A stretch of 64,000 nt of DNA from Caulobacterales bacterium (GTDB lineage: Bacteria; Pseudomonadota; Alphaproteobacteria; Caulobacterales; Caulobacteraceae), in assembly GCA_019510435.1 (NCBI GenBank), contig JAEKKJ010000027.1:24685-88684 (forward strand). Reading direction: 5' to 3'. Below, piece by piece: positions 7,763 to 15,408 of the stretch. The translations under genes were made by a program, and so were the position numbers. Each line of letters starts with the position of its first letter. Positions within the stretch are counted from its first letter, which is position 1. Under the pieces are notes generated by a model. The model was given only the letters and a program-made list of their open reading frames with translations, was not told the origin of the DNA and searched no databases.

Positions 7763-7798
7763 TGCACTGCAGCAGTCAATGCATTTTTGTGCACTGCA
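7763..7798. promoter_or_regulatory. Paired TGCACTGCA palindromes, candidate PhaR operator
   Basis: The 9-mer TGCACTGCA occurs at 7763-7771 and 7790-7798, 27 bp apart, in the 270-bp gap between the divergent phasin and D,D-carboxypeptidase genes. TGC-rich palindromes in phasin promoters are the known binding type of the PHA regulator PhaR. The assignment to PhaR is inferred from position and sequence. Confidence 0.5.
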
Positions 7799-7950
7799 CA
7801 ATAACCTTGGCGGCGCCTCGAAAAGGGGCTCCGCGACAATTGCGCCCGTTCAAACCTTGTTTACCTACCTGCAAGGGTATCTCGGCCATGCTACCGACTC
7901 TCCCGGGCGGCGCAGTGGCCGTCTCAACGCTTTGATTCGACGGACGAAGC

Positions 7951-9252
7951 ATGATCCAGCACGCCCGCCGCCTGTGGCTTTCCCTCGGTCTGGCCGCGGC
8001 CATGGCCTTCGGCACGGCGGTTCCGTCCGCCATGGCGCAGGTCCCCTATCTGCAGCTCATCCCGCAGAACTCGGCCAAGTTCGCCGCCATCGTGGTGGAC
8101 GCGAAGACCGGCGAGGTCCTCTACGGAAAACGCCCGGACGCCCCGCGGTATCCGGCGTCGATCACCAAGGTGATGACGCTGTACCTGACCTACGAGGCGC
8201 TCTCGTCCGGCCGGCTGAAGCTGGACGACCAGGTGGTGTTCTCGCCCCACGCCTCGGCCCAGTCGCCGACCAAGCTGGGCCTGCGGGCGGGCGACTCGAT
8301 CACCGTCGCCGACGCGATCCAGGCCATGTGCACGCTCTCCGCCAACGACGCCGCCGTGGCGCTCGCGGAGAAGCTGGGCGGTACGGAACAGCGGTTCGCC
8401 GCCCTGATGACCCTGCGGGCCCAGGAGCTGGGCATGCAGAACACCCATTTCGCAAACGCGAACGGGCTGCCGGACAGCCGCAACGTTTCGAGCGCCCGCG
8501 ACATCGCCATCCTGGCCCGCGCGGTGATGCGCGACTATCCGCAGTACTACCGCTTCTTCAGCGAGGTCTCGTTCAACTTCCGCGGCCGTGAAATCTATAA
8601 CCACAACCATATGCTGTCGGAAGTTCCCGGCGTGGACGGCCTGAAGACCGGCTTCACCAACGCCTCGGGCTTCAACATCGCCATCTCAGGCGTGCGCGAC
8701 AACCGCCGCCTGATCGTGGTGGTGATGGGCGGCCCGACCCGGATCGCCCGCGACAAGGCCGCCGAGGGCCTGCTGCTCACCGGCTTCGACGTGCTGGACC
8801 GCCGCGCGCGTGGCGAGCAGATCACCGTGGCGCAGAACTTCTTCGAGCCGCCGTCCCTGACCGCCCAGACCGAGCCGTCGATGCAGCAGGGCGACACCGA
8901 GGACGGGCTGAAGATCCAGCTGGCCTCCTCCCCGCCCCCCGCGCGCGCCTCGAAGATCCAGATCGTCGAGCCCAAGTCGGTGGCCAAGTTCGGCGACCGG
9001 GGCCGCAAGGCGTCCGGCGAATGGACCGTCCAGGTCGGCGCCTTCGGCAGCCGCACCGACGCGCGCCGCGAGCTGGCCGAGATCGGCCGCAAGTACGGCC
9101 AGCACTTCGACGACGCCCGCGGCGTCGCCGAAAAGGACGGCCGCAGCTACAAGGCCCGCTTCGACGGCATGAGCGAAGCCGACGCCCGCGACGCCTGCCG
9201 CGCCCTGAAGTCCCGCGGCCGCCCCTGCCTGGTGATCTCACCGCGGGGGTGA
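7951..9252 (+). CDS. D-alanyl-D-alanine carboxypeptidase with SPOR domain (PBP5-like, S11 family)
   Basis: A 433-residue periplasmic enzyme that removes the terminal D-Ala from peptidoglycan pentapeptides. After a signal peptide (residues 1-30, ending PSAMAQ) come the penicillin-binding motifs SITK (Ser70 to Lys73), SAN (Ser130 to Asn132) and KTG (Lys232 to Gly234). The C-terminal 75 residues (WTVQVGAFGSRTDARRELAEI and YKARFDGMSEADARDAC) form a SPOR domain, which binds denuded glycan at the division site. It is divergent from the phasin gene. The SPOR domain points to a septal role, consistent with mipZ close by. Confidence 0.94.
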   Translation: MIQHARRLWLSLGLAAAMAFGTAVPSAMAQVPYLQLIPQNSAKFAAIVVDAKTGEVLYGKRPDAPRYPASITKVMTLYLTYEALSSGRLKLDDQVVFSPHASAQSPTKLGLRAGDSITVADAIQAMCTLSANDAAVALAEKLGGTEQRFAALMTLRAQELGMQNTHFANANGLPDSRNVSSARDIAILARAVMRDYPQYYRFFSEVSFNFRGREIYNHNHMLSEVPGVDGLKTGFTNASGFNIAISGVRDNRRLIVVVMGGPTRIARDKAAEGLLLTGFDVLDRRARGEQITVAQNFFEPPSLTAQTEPSMQQGDTEDGLKIQLASSPPPARASKIQIVEPKSVAKFGDRGRKASGEWTVQVGAFGSRTDARRELAEIGRKYGQHFDDARGVAEKDGRSYKARFDGMSEADARDACRALKSRGRPCLVISPRG

Positions 9253-9259
9253 GCGGTTC

Positions 9260-9685
9260 CTACTTCCCCAGCAACACGTCCCGCGCCGCGTTGAGTTGGG
9301 CCGCGAGGCCGGCGGTGCCGCCCTTGTCGGGGTGGACGGCGCGCATCAGGCGGCTGTAGGCGGCCTGGATCTCCTCGCGGCTGGCGTCGGGCGCTACTCC
9401 CAGGATACGGGCGGCTTCGGCGCGGCCCATGCGGCTGGACGCTGCCGGCGGTGGCCGCGGCGCGCCCCGCGTGCGGGCCGACGAGGCCAGCCAGAGGCCC
9501 AGGACCGCCAGGGCCACCAGGGGCTCCCACGCGCCGCGCACGCCGGCATAGGCCGCGCCGGCGAAGGCCACCAGCGCCGCCATGGCCGCGCCAAAGCGCC
9601 ATTCACGGCGTTTGAAGACCGGCTTGCCGCCGGTGATCCAGAGCCAGAACGCCAGGGCGCCCGCGCCCAGGGCGAGGTAGATCAT
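9260..9685 (-). CDS. Membrane-anchored DnaJ-domain protein
   Basis: A 141-residue protein with two predicted N-terminal membrane helices (about residues 3-18 and 32-70) and a C-terminal J domain (residues 86-141, ARILGVAPDASREEIQAAYS then AVHPDKGGT). The HPD tripeptide is at residues 118-120, so it should stimulate an Hsp70 ATPase. The layout resembles bacterial TIM14/DjlA-like proteins. The gene starts four bases after the mipZ stop, so the two are cotranscribed; the link between a chaperone adaptor and MipZ is not explained. Confidence 0.88.
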   Translation of the reverse strand: MIYLALGAGALAFWLWITGGKPVFKRREWRFGAAMAALVAFAGAAYAGVRGAWEPLVALAVLGLWLASSARTRGAPRPPPAASSRMGRAEAARILGVAPDASREEIQAAYSRLMRAVHPDKGGTAGLAAQLNAARDVLLGK

Positions 9686-9689
9686 CCAG

Positions 9690-10523
9690 CTATTCCGCCG
9701 CGATCCGCTCGGCGTCGTCCAGCCCCGTGAAGCCCAGGGCCACCATCAGGGCCCGCAGTTCCTGGCGGGCCGCCACGTGCTGCAGGCTCATGGCGACGGG
9801 CCGGATCGCGGGCGAGAGGTCCGCCACGGTCAGGCCGAACGGGAACAGCTCGCGGTAGATCACCCGGTCGCGCAGGCCGGGCCCGACCCGGAACCCGACC
9901 TTGCGCGACAGCGCCTCGACCCGCTCGTCCAGGCGCTTGCGGTTGCGCGCCTCCGTCGGCGCGAGGCGGTTGCGCAGCACCACCCAGTCGATCTGCTTGC
10001 GCTCGGCGGTGGCGCGCTGCTTGCGGCTGGCCCAGACCGTTTCGGCGTAGAGGCTGTGGCGCTTCAGCTCCAGGCTGACCGGGTCGACCACGCCCAGCAT
10101 GTCGAAGTCGACGAAGCTGTCGTTCATCGGGGTGACGATCAGGTCGGCGCGCACGTGGGCGGCGCGGCTGATGGCGGTGTCGGCGCCAGGGGTGTCGATC
10201 AGCACGAAGTCGGCGGCCTCAGCCACCTCGCCGAATGCGGCCTCGAACCGGGCCAGCTGCTCGCCCTCCGCCGCCTTGGCCAGGGCGTCGCCGGCCGCGG
10301 AGATGGCGTGTTCCACCGGCATCGGCGCCGTGGCCCCGTTGGCGGCCAGCCAGGCGGCGCGGTGGGCGAAGAAGTGGCCCATGGTCTGCTGGCGCAGGTC
10401 GAGGTCCAGCACCGCCACCTTGGCGCCGGCGTGCAGCAGCGCCGTGGCGATGTGGATCGCGACGGTGGACTTGCCCGCACCGCCCTTCTCGTTGCCGACC
10501 ACGATGACGCTGGCCTGGCCCAT
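9690..10523 (-). CDS. mipZ: MipZ, ParA-like ATPase that positions the division plane
   Basis: A 277-residue P-loop ATPase of the MipZ branch of the MinD/ParA superfamily. The deviant Walker A is KGGAGKST (residues 13-20), with DLDLRQQT and DFVLIDTPGADTAISR as switch and Walker B segments. C-terminal blocks such as RNRLAPTEARNRKRLDE and GLRDRVIYRELFPFGLTV are characteristic of MipZ. In Caulobacter it forms a gradient from the ParB-bound poles and inhibits FtsZ. The ATG at 10523 is preceded by AAGGAGGG; the longer frame to 10601 is not needed. The dnaJ-like gene follows after four bases. Confidence 0.95.
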   Translation of the reverse strand: MGQASVIVVGNEKGGAGKSTVAIHIATALLHAGAKVAVLDLDLRQQTMGHFFAHRAAWLAANGATAPMPVEHAISAAGDALAKAAEGEQLARFEAAFGEVAEAADFVLIDTPGADTAISRAAHVRADLIVTPMNDSFVDFDMLGVVDPVSLELKRHSLYAETVWASRKQRATAERKQIDWVVLRNRLAPTEARNRKRLDERVEALSRKVGFRVGPGLRDRVIYRELFPFGLTVADLSPAIRPVAMSLQHVAARQELRALMVALGFTGLDDAERIAAE

Positions 10524-10663
10524 TTTCCGCCCTCCTTGTGAGCTGGGATTAGCCGACTCACCTGTCGCCCTAGGTGAGCGCGGCTGCGTGACAGGCGTCA
10601 ACGCGCCCGTCGTCGCGCCCTGTGGATGGACAGACGCAACGTCGGGCGACCATAAGCCCGCCC

Positions 10664-11518
10664 ATGTCCGCTGAACTCCCCATCGTGCGCACCGTGGCCG
10701 ACCTGCGCGCCGAGGTTGGCGCCTGGAAAGCCGCCGGCCAGCGTGTCGGATTCACGCCCACCATGGGGGCCCTGCACGAGGGGCACCTGTCGCTGGTGCG
10801 CCTGGCGCGGACGCGGGCCGACCGGGTGGTGGCCAGCGTCTTCGTCAACCCGACCCAGTTCGGGCCGAACGAGGACTTCGAGGCCTATCCGCGCGATGAG
10901 GCCCGCGACGCGGCCCTGCTGGCCGAGGCCGGCTGCGACCTGATGTACGCGCCCACTGTGGCGGAGATGTACCCGCCGGGCTCGGCGACGACCGTGATCG
11001 TGGGCGGCGTCTCCGAGCCGCTGGACGGCCTGGCCCGGCCCGGTCATTTCGCCGGCGTCGCCACGGTGGTGACCAAGCTGCTCAACCAGTGCGCCCCGGA
11101 CGTCGCGGTGTTCGGCGAGAAGGACTTCCAGCAGTTGCAGGTGATCCGAACCCTGGTGCGCGACCTCGACATGCCGGTGGATATCCTGGGCGCGCCCACC
11201 GCCCGGGCGGCGGATGGCCTGGCCCTCTCCTCCCGCAACGCCTACCTCACCGAGGCCGAGCGGCGGATCGCAGCCCACCTGAACCAGGTGCTGGCCGAGG
11301 CGCTGCGCCGGGTGAAGGCCGGCGAGCCGGTGGCCGAGACCGAGAGCTCGGCGGTGGACAGCCTGAAGGCCGCCGGCTTTTCTAGTGTCGACTATGTGGA
11401 GGCCCGGGTCCCTGCGACCCTGGCGCGGCTCGGGCCCGGTCCGGCGGTGGGGCCCGTCCGCGTGCTCGCCGCGGCGCGCCTGGGCCGCACACGCCTCATC
11501 GACAATATGGGCGATTGA
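10664..11518 (+). CDS. panC: Pantoate--beta-alanine ligase
   Basis: A 284-residue enzyme that condenses pantoate and beta-alanine with ATP to form pantothenate, the coenzyme A precursor. The class I nucleotidyltransferase motifs are TMGALHEGH (HIGH-like), VFVNPTQFGPNEDFEAYPR, the pantoate loop FGEKDFQQLQVIRT, and ALSSRNAYLT (KMSKS-like). The ATG at 10664 gives the usual length; the 14-residue extension from 10622 has no support. There is no clear Shine-Dalgarno, so it may be leaderless. It is divergent from mipZ and is followed by a GC hairpin at 11522-11541. Confidence 0.96.
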   Translation: MSAELPIVRTVADLRAEVGAWKAAGQRVGFTPTMGALHEGHLSLVRLARTRADRVVASVFVNPTQFGPNEDFEAYPRDEARDAALLAEAGCDLMYAPTVAEMYPPGSATTVIVGGVSEPLDGLARPGHFAGVATVVTKLLNQCAPDVAVFGEKDFQQLQVIRTLVRDLDMPVDILGAPTARAADGLALSSRNAYLTEAERRIAAHLNQVLAEALRRVKAGEPVAETESSAVDSLKAAGFSSVDYVEARVPATLARLGPGPAVGPVRVLAAARLGRTRLIDNMGD

Positions 11519-11521
11519 ACT

Positions 11522-11541
11522 GGGGGCGACTGAACGCCCCC
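11522..11541 (+). terminator. GC hairpin after panC
   Basis: GGGGGCG (11522-11528) pairs with CGCCCCC (11535-11541) around a 6-nt loop. It begins four bases after the panC stop. There is no T-tract, so termination efficiency is uncertain. Confidence 0.45.
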
Positions 11542-11622
11542 CGCTCCGTCAGGATTTGGGTGCGAAAAACTTGAGTTCAAGAATTGGCGGCCTGCGAATT
11601 ATGCGCAGTTTGTAGCGCCCTC

Positions 11623-11643
11623 GACCGGACAGCGGGTCCGGTC
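11623..11643 (+). promoter_or_regulatory. Perfect hairpin in the arr leader
   Basis: GACCGGAC (11623-11630) and GTCCGGTC (11636-11643) flank AGCGG, giving an 8-bp stem with a 5-nt loop. It ends 20 bases before the arr start codon and just before the GGAAAGGGCGG ribosome-binding region. A role in translation control is inferred from position only. Confidence 0.45.
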
Positions 11644-11663
11644 TCTGGAAAGGGCGGTTCTCG

Positions 11664-12080
11664 ATGACAGCAACAGCGGCCACGGACGCAGGACCCTTCT
11701 ATCACGGGACCAAGGCCGAGCTGAAAGCGGGCGACCTGATCGGGGCCGGCTACGCCTTCAACTACGGCACGCGCAGGACGGCGGCCTATGTCTACCTGAC
11801 CGCGACCCTGGAGGCGGCCACCTGGGGCGCGGAGCTGGCGCGGGGCGAAGGGCGCGGCCGCATCTACATCGTGGAGCCGACCGGGCCGTTCGAAGACGAC
11901 CCCAACCTCACCGACAAGAAATTCCCGGGCAATCCCACCAAGTCCTACCGGACCCGCGATCCGCTGCGGGTGGTGGGCGAAGTCACCGATTGGCAGGGAC
12001 ACACCGCCGAACAGCTCCAGGCGATGAAGGACCACCTGGCGGCGCTGGAGCGCCTCGGCGTCGAAGCCATCGAGGATTGA
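11664..12080 (+). CDS. arr: NAD+-rifampin ADP-ribosyltransferase (Arr family)
   Basis: A 138-residue enzyme that transfers ADP-ribose from NAD to the ansa-bridge hydroxyl of rifamycins and inactivates them. Family signatures are FYHGTKAELKAGDLI (His14 of the NAD pocket), NYGTRRTAAYVYLTATLEAATWGAELA, IYIVEPTGPFEDDPNLTDKK and GNPTKSYRTRDPLRV. The length matches other Arr proteins. There is no transposon, integron or atypical base composition around it, so it looks like a native chromosomal gene. The leader contains a perfect hairpin just before the ribosome-binding site. A clinical phenotype cannot be inferred from sequence alone. Confidence 0.93.
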   Translation: MTATAATDAGPFYHGTKAELKAGDLIGAGYAFNYGTRRTAAYVYLTATLEAATWGAELARGEGRGRIYIVEPTGPFEDDPNLTDKKFPGNPTKSYRTRDPLRVVGEVTDWQGHTAEQLQAMKDHLAALERLGVEAIED

Positions 12081-12089
12081 AGCCCGCCC

Positions 12090-12500
12090 CTACCAGGCCC
12101 CCACTTCACGCAGCTGGCGCGCGAGCTCGTCCGGCACCTCGCCGAACGCCGCCTCGTCCAGGTCCGGCGGGGCGTCCTTGGGCTCAAGGTAGCGCCAGCC
12201 CTGGAAGGCCCTGCGCGGCGTGGGAGCTACCCGCACCACCTGTTCGTCCAGGGTGATCTCGCAGCGCGCGGTGACGCCCTCCCCCACGGTGTTCACCGCC
12301 AGGATCCGCTGGCGGCAGAGGATCACGCCCTTGAACACTCGGTAGATCGAGCCGCCGTCCACCATCTCGGCCCCCCGCTTGGGGGTCATCCGGGTGCGCA
12401 GGATCCAGGGCTCGGCCGCGCCCGCATGGGCGGCCCGCCAGGCCAGCAGGTCCTCGATGGTGGCCGCGCCCACCACCAGCTTGATCATGTGCAGCGCCAT
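12090..12500 (-). CDS. DUF1489 family protein
   Basis: A 136-residue protein of the DUF1489 family, confined mostly to Alphaproteobacteria. Conserved blocks are MIKLVVGAATIEDLLAWR, RTRMTPKRGAEMVDGGSIYRV, RQRILAVN, CEITLDEQVVRV and RRAFQGWRYLEPKDAPPDL. There are no membrane or signal segments and no known activity. It follows the hydratase-like gene by 8 bp on the same strand, so the two are likely cotranscribed, and its stop is 9 bp from the convergent arr stop. Confidence 0.9.
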   Translation of the reverse strand: MALHMIKLVVGAATIEDLLAWRAAHAGAAEPWILRTRMTPKRGAEMVDGGSIYRVFKGVILCRQRILAVNTVGEGVTARCEITLDEQVVRVAPTPRRAFQGWRYLEPKDAPPDLDEAAFGEVPDELARQLREVGAW

Positions 12501-12508
12501 GGCGGTCG

Positions 12509-13348
12509 TCAGGCGACCCAGGCCGGGCGGCGACGCTCGAGGAAGGCCCGCACGCCCTCCTGTCCCTCCTCGCTGACCCGCGTGGCGGCGATGCGATGGG
12601 CGGTGAGCTCCAGCAGCGAGTGGTCGATCACCCGGCCGTAGACGTCGTCCACCAGGCGCTTGGACTCGGCCACCGCCACGGGGCCACAGGCCAGGATGTC
12701 GCTGGCGATCTGATGCGCTGCGGCCTCCAGCGCGGCGGCGTCGGCCACCACCTCGCTGACGAGGCCGATCCGCGCGGCGTAGGCGGCGTCGAAGGTGCGC
12801 GCCGTGGCGAAGAGGGCCCGGGCGGTCCGCGGCCCGACGGCCTGGATCACATAGGGGCTGATGGTCGCCGCGATCAGGCCCAGCCGCGCCTCGGAGAAGC
12901 TGAAGCTGGTCCCCTGGGCGGCGATGGCCAGGTCGCAGGCCGCCACCAGCCCGCCGCCGCCGCCGAACGCCCCGCCCTCCACCAGCGCCACGGTGAGCGC
13001 CGGCAGGTCGTGCAGCGCCTTCAGCATGCGCGCCAGCTGCATTGCGTCGTCGCGGTTGTCGGCCTCGGTGCGGTCCACCGCCTCGCGCATCCAGTCCAGG
13101 TCCGCGCCGGCCGAGAACGCCCCGCCGGCGCCGCGCAGGAACACCACGCGCACGCCCTCGGCGCCCTGCAGCGTGCGGAACGCCTCCTCCAGGGCCGAGA
13201 TCAGGTCGGCGTTGAAGGCGTTCTTGCGGGCCGGCCGGTTCATGATCACGGTCACCGCGCCGGCGGGCGTGGCCTTGATGTGCACCAGCTCGGTGGTGGC
13301 GCTGACGTCCGGGAACTCCACCAGCGGGTGGGCGATCTCATTGGCCAT
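12509..13348 (-). CDS. Enoyl-CoA hydratase/isomerase, methylglutaconyl-CoA hydratase-like
   Basis: A 279-residue crotonase-fold protein. The oxyanion-hole block is EGGAFGGGGGLVAACDLAIA and the second active-site block is FSFSEARLGLIAATISPYVI. The glutamate that normally follows the Gly-rich turn in hydratases is replaced by Gly-Leu, while the downstream SEARLGL Glu is kept; this GLVAxCD/ISPYV pattern is typical of 3-methylglutaconyl- and gamma-carboxygeranoyl-CoA hydratases. Isovaleryl-CoA dehydrogenase elsewhere in the window fits a leucine-degradation role. The ATG at 13348 follows GAGGAG. The exact substrate is not fixed by sequence. Confidence 0.85.
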   Translation of the reverse strand: MANEIAHPLVEFPDVSATTELVHIKATPAGAVTVIMNRPARKNAFNADLISALEEAFRTLQGAEGVRVVFLRGAGGAFSAGADLDWMREAVDRTEADNRDDAMQLARMLKALHDLPALTVALVEGGAFGGGGGLVAACDLAIAAQGTSFSFSEARLGLIAATISPYVIQAVGPRTARALFATARTFDAAYAARIGLVSEVVADAAALEAAAHQIASDILACGPVAVAESKRLVDDVYGRVIDHSLLELTAHRIAATRVSEEGQEGVRAFLERRRPAWVA

Positions 13349-13414
13349 GACGCACTCCTCGGGATTCCGCGCAGGCATAGCCCCCGGCGCCGCAGGACGC
13401 TACCCTCCCGGCCC

Positions 13415-15226
13415 GTGGCCAATCCGCTCCCCGACATCCCCGTCGATTCGGCCCTGACGCGGCTCTTCCGCCAGCGTCGGGCGCGGGAGGAGACGATCTG
13501 GTTCTCCCTGCCGGGTGGGCAGAAGCTGTTCGGCCAGGGCGACCCGTCCGACCAGCTGTTCGTGGTTCGCACCGGCCGGCTGGGCGCCTTCCGCCGCGAG
13601 GACGGCCAGGAGCCGCACTTCCTGGGCGTGATCCGGCCCGGCGAGCCGGCCGGCGAGATGGCGCTGATCGCCGGCGTGCCGCACTCGGCCGACGTCTACG
13701 CCCTGCGCGACTCGGAGATCTTCGCCGTCCCCAAGGCGGCCTTCTTCGAGGCGGCCGACACCGACGCCTCGGTGATGACCGAGCTGGCGCGGCTGATGAT
13801 CGTGCGCAGCCGCCAGGTGGCCAAGCGTGGTCCCGCCGGTGATCCCTCGGTCTTCGGGTTCGTGCCCGCCGGTCGGCCGGGCCCCATCCGGCCGCTGGTG
13901 GAGCGGTTGGAGCGCGAGATCACGGCCCTGGGCTATGCGGTCACCACCGTGGGCGCGGAGGCGGCCGCGGCGCCGACCGAGTGGTTCTCCGAGGTCGAGC
14001 GCACGCACGACTTCGTCCTCTATGTGGCCGAGCGGGACGAGCCGGCCTGGGCCCCCTTCGTGCCGCGGCAGGTGGACCGGCTGTTCCAGGTGGGCCGGGG
14101 CGACAAGCCCGCCCAGGCGGATGGACCTCCGGTCGGCTCCACCGCCCTGCTCGACCAGGGGCTCGTCGACCTGATCCTGGTCCAGCCGCCGGACCTCGCC
14201 CAGCCGACGGGTTCGGAGGCCTGGCTGGACGCCACGCGGGCGGCGCGGATCTTCCACGTCCGCCGCGGCCACGGGCCTGACCTCGCGCGCATCGCGCGCC
14301 TGCTCACCGGCCAGTCGGTGGGGCTGGTGCTGTCGGGCGGCGGCGCGCGCGCCTATGCCCACGTGGGCGCCATCAAGGCGCTGCGCGAGCGCAAGATCCC
14401 CATCGACTTCGTGGCCGGTGTCTCCATGGGCGCCATCGTGGCCGCGGGCGTGGCCATGGGCTGGGACGGCCCCGAGATGGATCGCCGCTTGCACGAGGCC
14501 TTCGTGAACACCAGCCCGCTGGACGACATGGCCCTGCCGCTCCTGGCCATGACCCATGGCGTCAAGGTGAGCGAGCGGCTCGCCACCCACTTCGGCGAGA
14601 CCCAGATCGCCGACCTCTGGCTGCCATTCTTCTGCGTCTCCTCCAACCTGACCACCGGCGCCTATCAGCTCCACCGCCGCGGCCTGCTGCGGCAGGCTTT
14701 GCGGGCGACGATCTCGCTCCCCGGCGTGCTGCCGCCCGCCACCGACGGCCAGAACGTGCTGGTGGACGGTGCGGTGATGAAGAACTTCCCCGCCGACCTG
14801 ATGCGCGCCGTCCACCTGGGGCCCATCGTCGGCGTGGACGTCTCCACCGCCCGCAGCATCACCGCCAAGGACGTGGCGCGGCCGTCCTCGGTCTGGCGCT
14901 GGATCCGTTCCGGCCAGTGGCGCCTGGGCCCGCCGATCGTCTCGCTGCTGATGCGCACGGCCACCGTCTCCACCGGCCGCGACCTGGCGGCGGCGCGCGA
15001 CGCCACCGACGTCCTGGTCCAGCCGGACGTGTCGAAGATCGAGATCCGGGACTGGAAGGCCTACGACGAAGCGGTCGAAGCCGGCTACCGCGCCACCCTC
15101 GAGGCGCTGGACAGGGTCAAGCGGCCGGTGCCGCACTTGCGGCGCCGCGCAAGCCTGCACGAACAGGCGGCGTCGGGCGCCACATCGGCGCCCTTCATGT
15201 CGGCCGCGCACGCTGCGGCGGAATGA
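13415..15226 (+). CDS. Patatin-like phospholipase with cyclic-nucleotide-binding domain (NTE family)
   Basis: A 603-residue protein. Residues 8-125 form a cNMP-binding-type beta barrel (FGQGDPSDQLFVVRTGRLGAF, PGEPAGEMALI), residues 150-290 a Rossmann-like linker, and residues 300-500 a patatin domain. The oxyanion motif is SGGGARAYAHVGA, the nucleophile is Ser337 in GVSMG, and the dyad Asp451 is in VDGAVMKN. This is the neuropathy-target-esterase layout, which hydrolyses phospholipid and lysophospholipid esters. The start is the GTG at 13415; the frame is open far upstream but only as the antisense of the hydratase gene. No membrane helix is obvious. Confidence 0.92.
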   Translation: MANPLPDIPVDSALTRLFRQRRAREETIWFSLPGGQKLFGQGDPSDQLFVVRTGRLGAFRREDGQEPHFLGVIRPGEPAGEMALIAGVPHSADVYALRDSEIFAVPKAAFFEAADTDASVMTELARLMIVRSRQVAKRGPAGDPSVFGFVPAGRPGPIRPLVERLEREITALGYAVTTVGAEAAAAPTEWFSEVERTHDFVLYVAERDEPAWAPFVPRQVDRLFQVGRGDKPAQADGPPVGSTALLDQGLVDLILVQPPDLAQPTGSEAWLDATRAARIFHVRRGHGPDLARIARLLTGQSVGLVLSGGGARAYAHVGAIKALRERKIPIDFVAGVSMGAIVAAGVAMGWDGPEMDRRLHEAFVNTSPLDDMALPLLAMTHGVKVSERLATHFGETQIADLWLPFFCVSSNLTTGAYQLHRRGLLRQALRATISLPGVLPPATDGQNVLVDGAVMKNFPADLMRAVHLGPIVGVDVSTARSITAKDVARPSSVWRWIRSGQWRLGPPIVSLLMRTATVSTGRDLAAARDATDVLVQPDVSKIEIRDWKAYDEAVEAGYRATLEALDRVKRPVPHLRRRASLHEQAASGATSAPFMSAAHAAAE

Positions 15227-15231
15227 ACCCT

Positions 15232-15260
15232 TTGCGGACCGGCCCGACGCGCCCCATATT
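15232..15260 (+). promoter_or_regulatory. Candidate sigma-70-type promoter for the small peptide unit
   Basis: TTGCGG (15232-15237) and CATATT (15255-15260) are separated by 17 bp, immediately after the phospholipase stop. Transcription would start near 15267, about 30 nt before the GTG of the small open reading frame. Inferred from consensus only. Confidence 0.45.
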
Positions 15261-15280
15261 CAAGGCGTGTCCAACCAACT

Positions 15281-15297
15281 GAAAGGAGGTGATCCAG
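15281..15297 (+). promoter_or_regulatory. Exceptionally long Shine-Dalgarno sequence
   Basis: GAAAGGAGGTGATCCAG is the exact reverse complement of the conserved 3' end of alphaproteobacterial 16S rRNA (CTGGATCACCTCCTTTC), 17 nt in all. The GGAGG core is 7 nt from the GTG at 15297, an ideal spacing. Normal sites in this window match 4-7 nt. Confidence 0.85.
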
Positions 15298-15365
15298 TGT
15301 CTCATAGTGAAAACCGCAAGCCGGTGACCGTGACCTGGACCTCCGTTTACGGGGTCCGCGCCTAG
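15297..15365 (+). CDS. 22-residue peptide, possible leader or arrest peptide
   Basis: GTG-started frame of 22 codons plus TAG. The peptide begins MSHSENRKP and ends WTSVYGVRA. It is supported by an ideal and extremely long ribosome-binding site, its own candidate promoter and a strong hairpin 44 nt after the stop. It has one Trp codon and no membrane or signal character. The end, Trp-(4 residues)-Gly-Val-Arg-Ala-stop, resembles the arrest motif of SecM (W-I-x4-GIRAGP) without the final Gly-Pro. It is not PqqA, which needs an EVTMY-like Glu-x3-Tyr core. I know of no named family; a regulatory leader for the respiratory operon downstream or an independent small RNA unit are both possible. Confidence 0.6.
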   Translation: MSHSENRKPVTVTWTSVYGVRA

Positions 15366-15408
15366 CCTCGAGGCTGGTGGTCGCGAACCGCGCAGCGGTC
15401 CGACTATG

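Noticed and set aside
11664..12080. arr as part of an integron cassette
   Set aside because: No attC-like site, integrase or other cassette genes are present, and neighbours are backbone genes.
12596..13414. N-terminal extension of the patatin protein by 270 residues
   Set aside because: That part of the frame is the antisense of the crotonase-family gene. The cNMP domain starts right after the GTG at 13415.
15297..15365. The 22-residue peptide as PqqA, the PQQ precursor, because it precedes a PQQ enzyme
   Set aside because: PqqA needs a Glu-x3-Tyr pair within an EVTxY-like core. This peptide has Glu5 and Tyr18, thirteen residues apart, and no pqqB-E genes follow.
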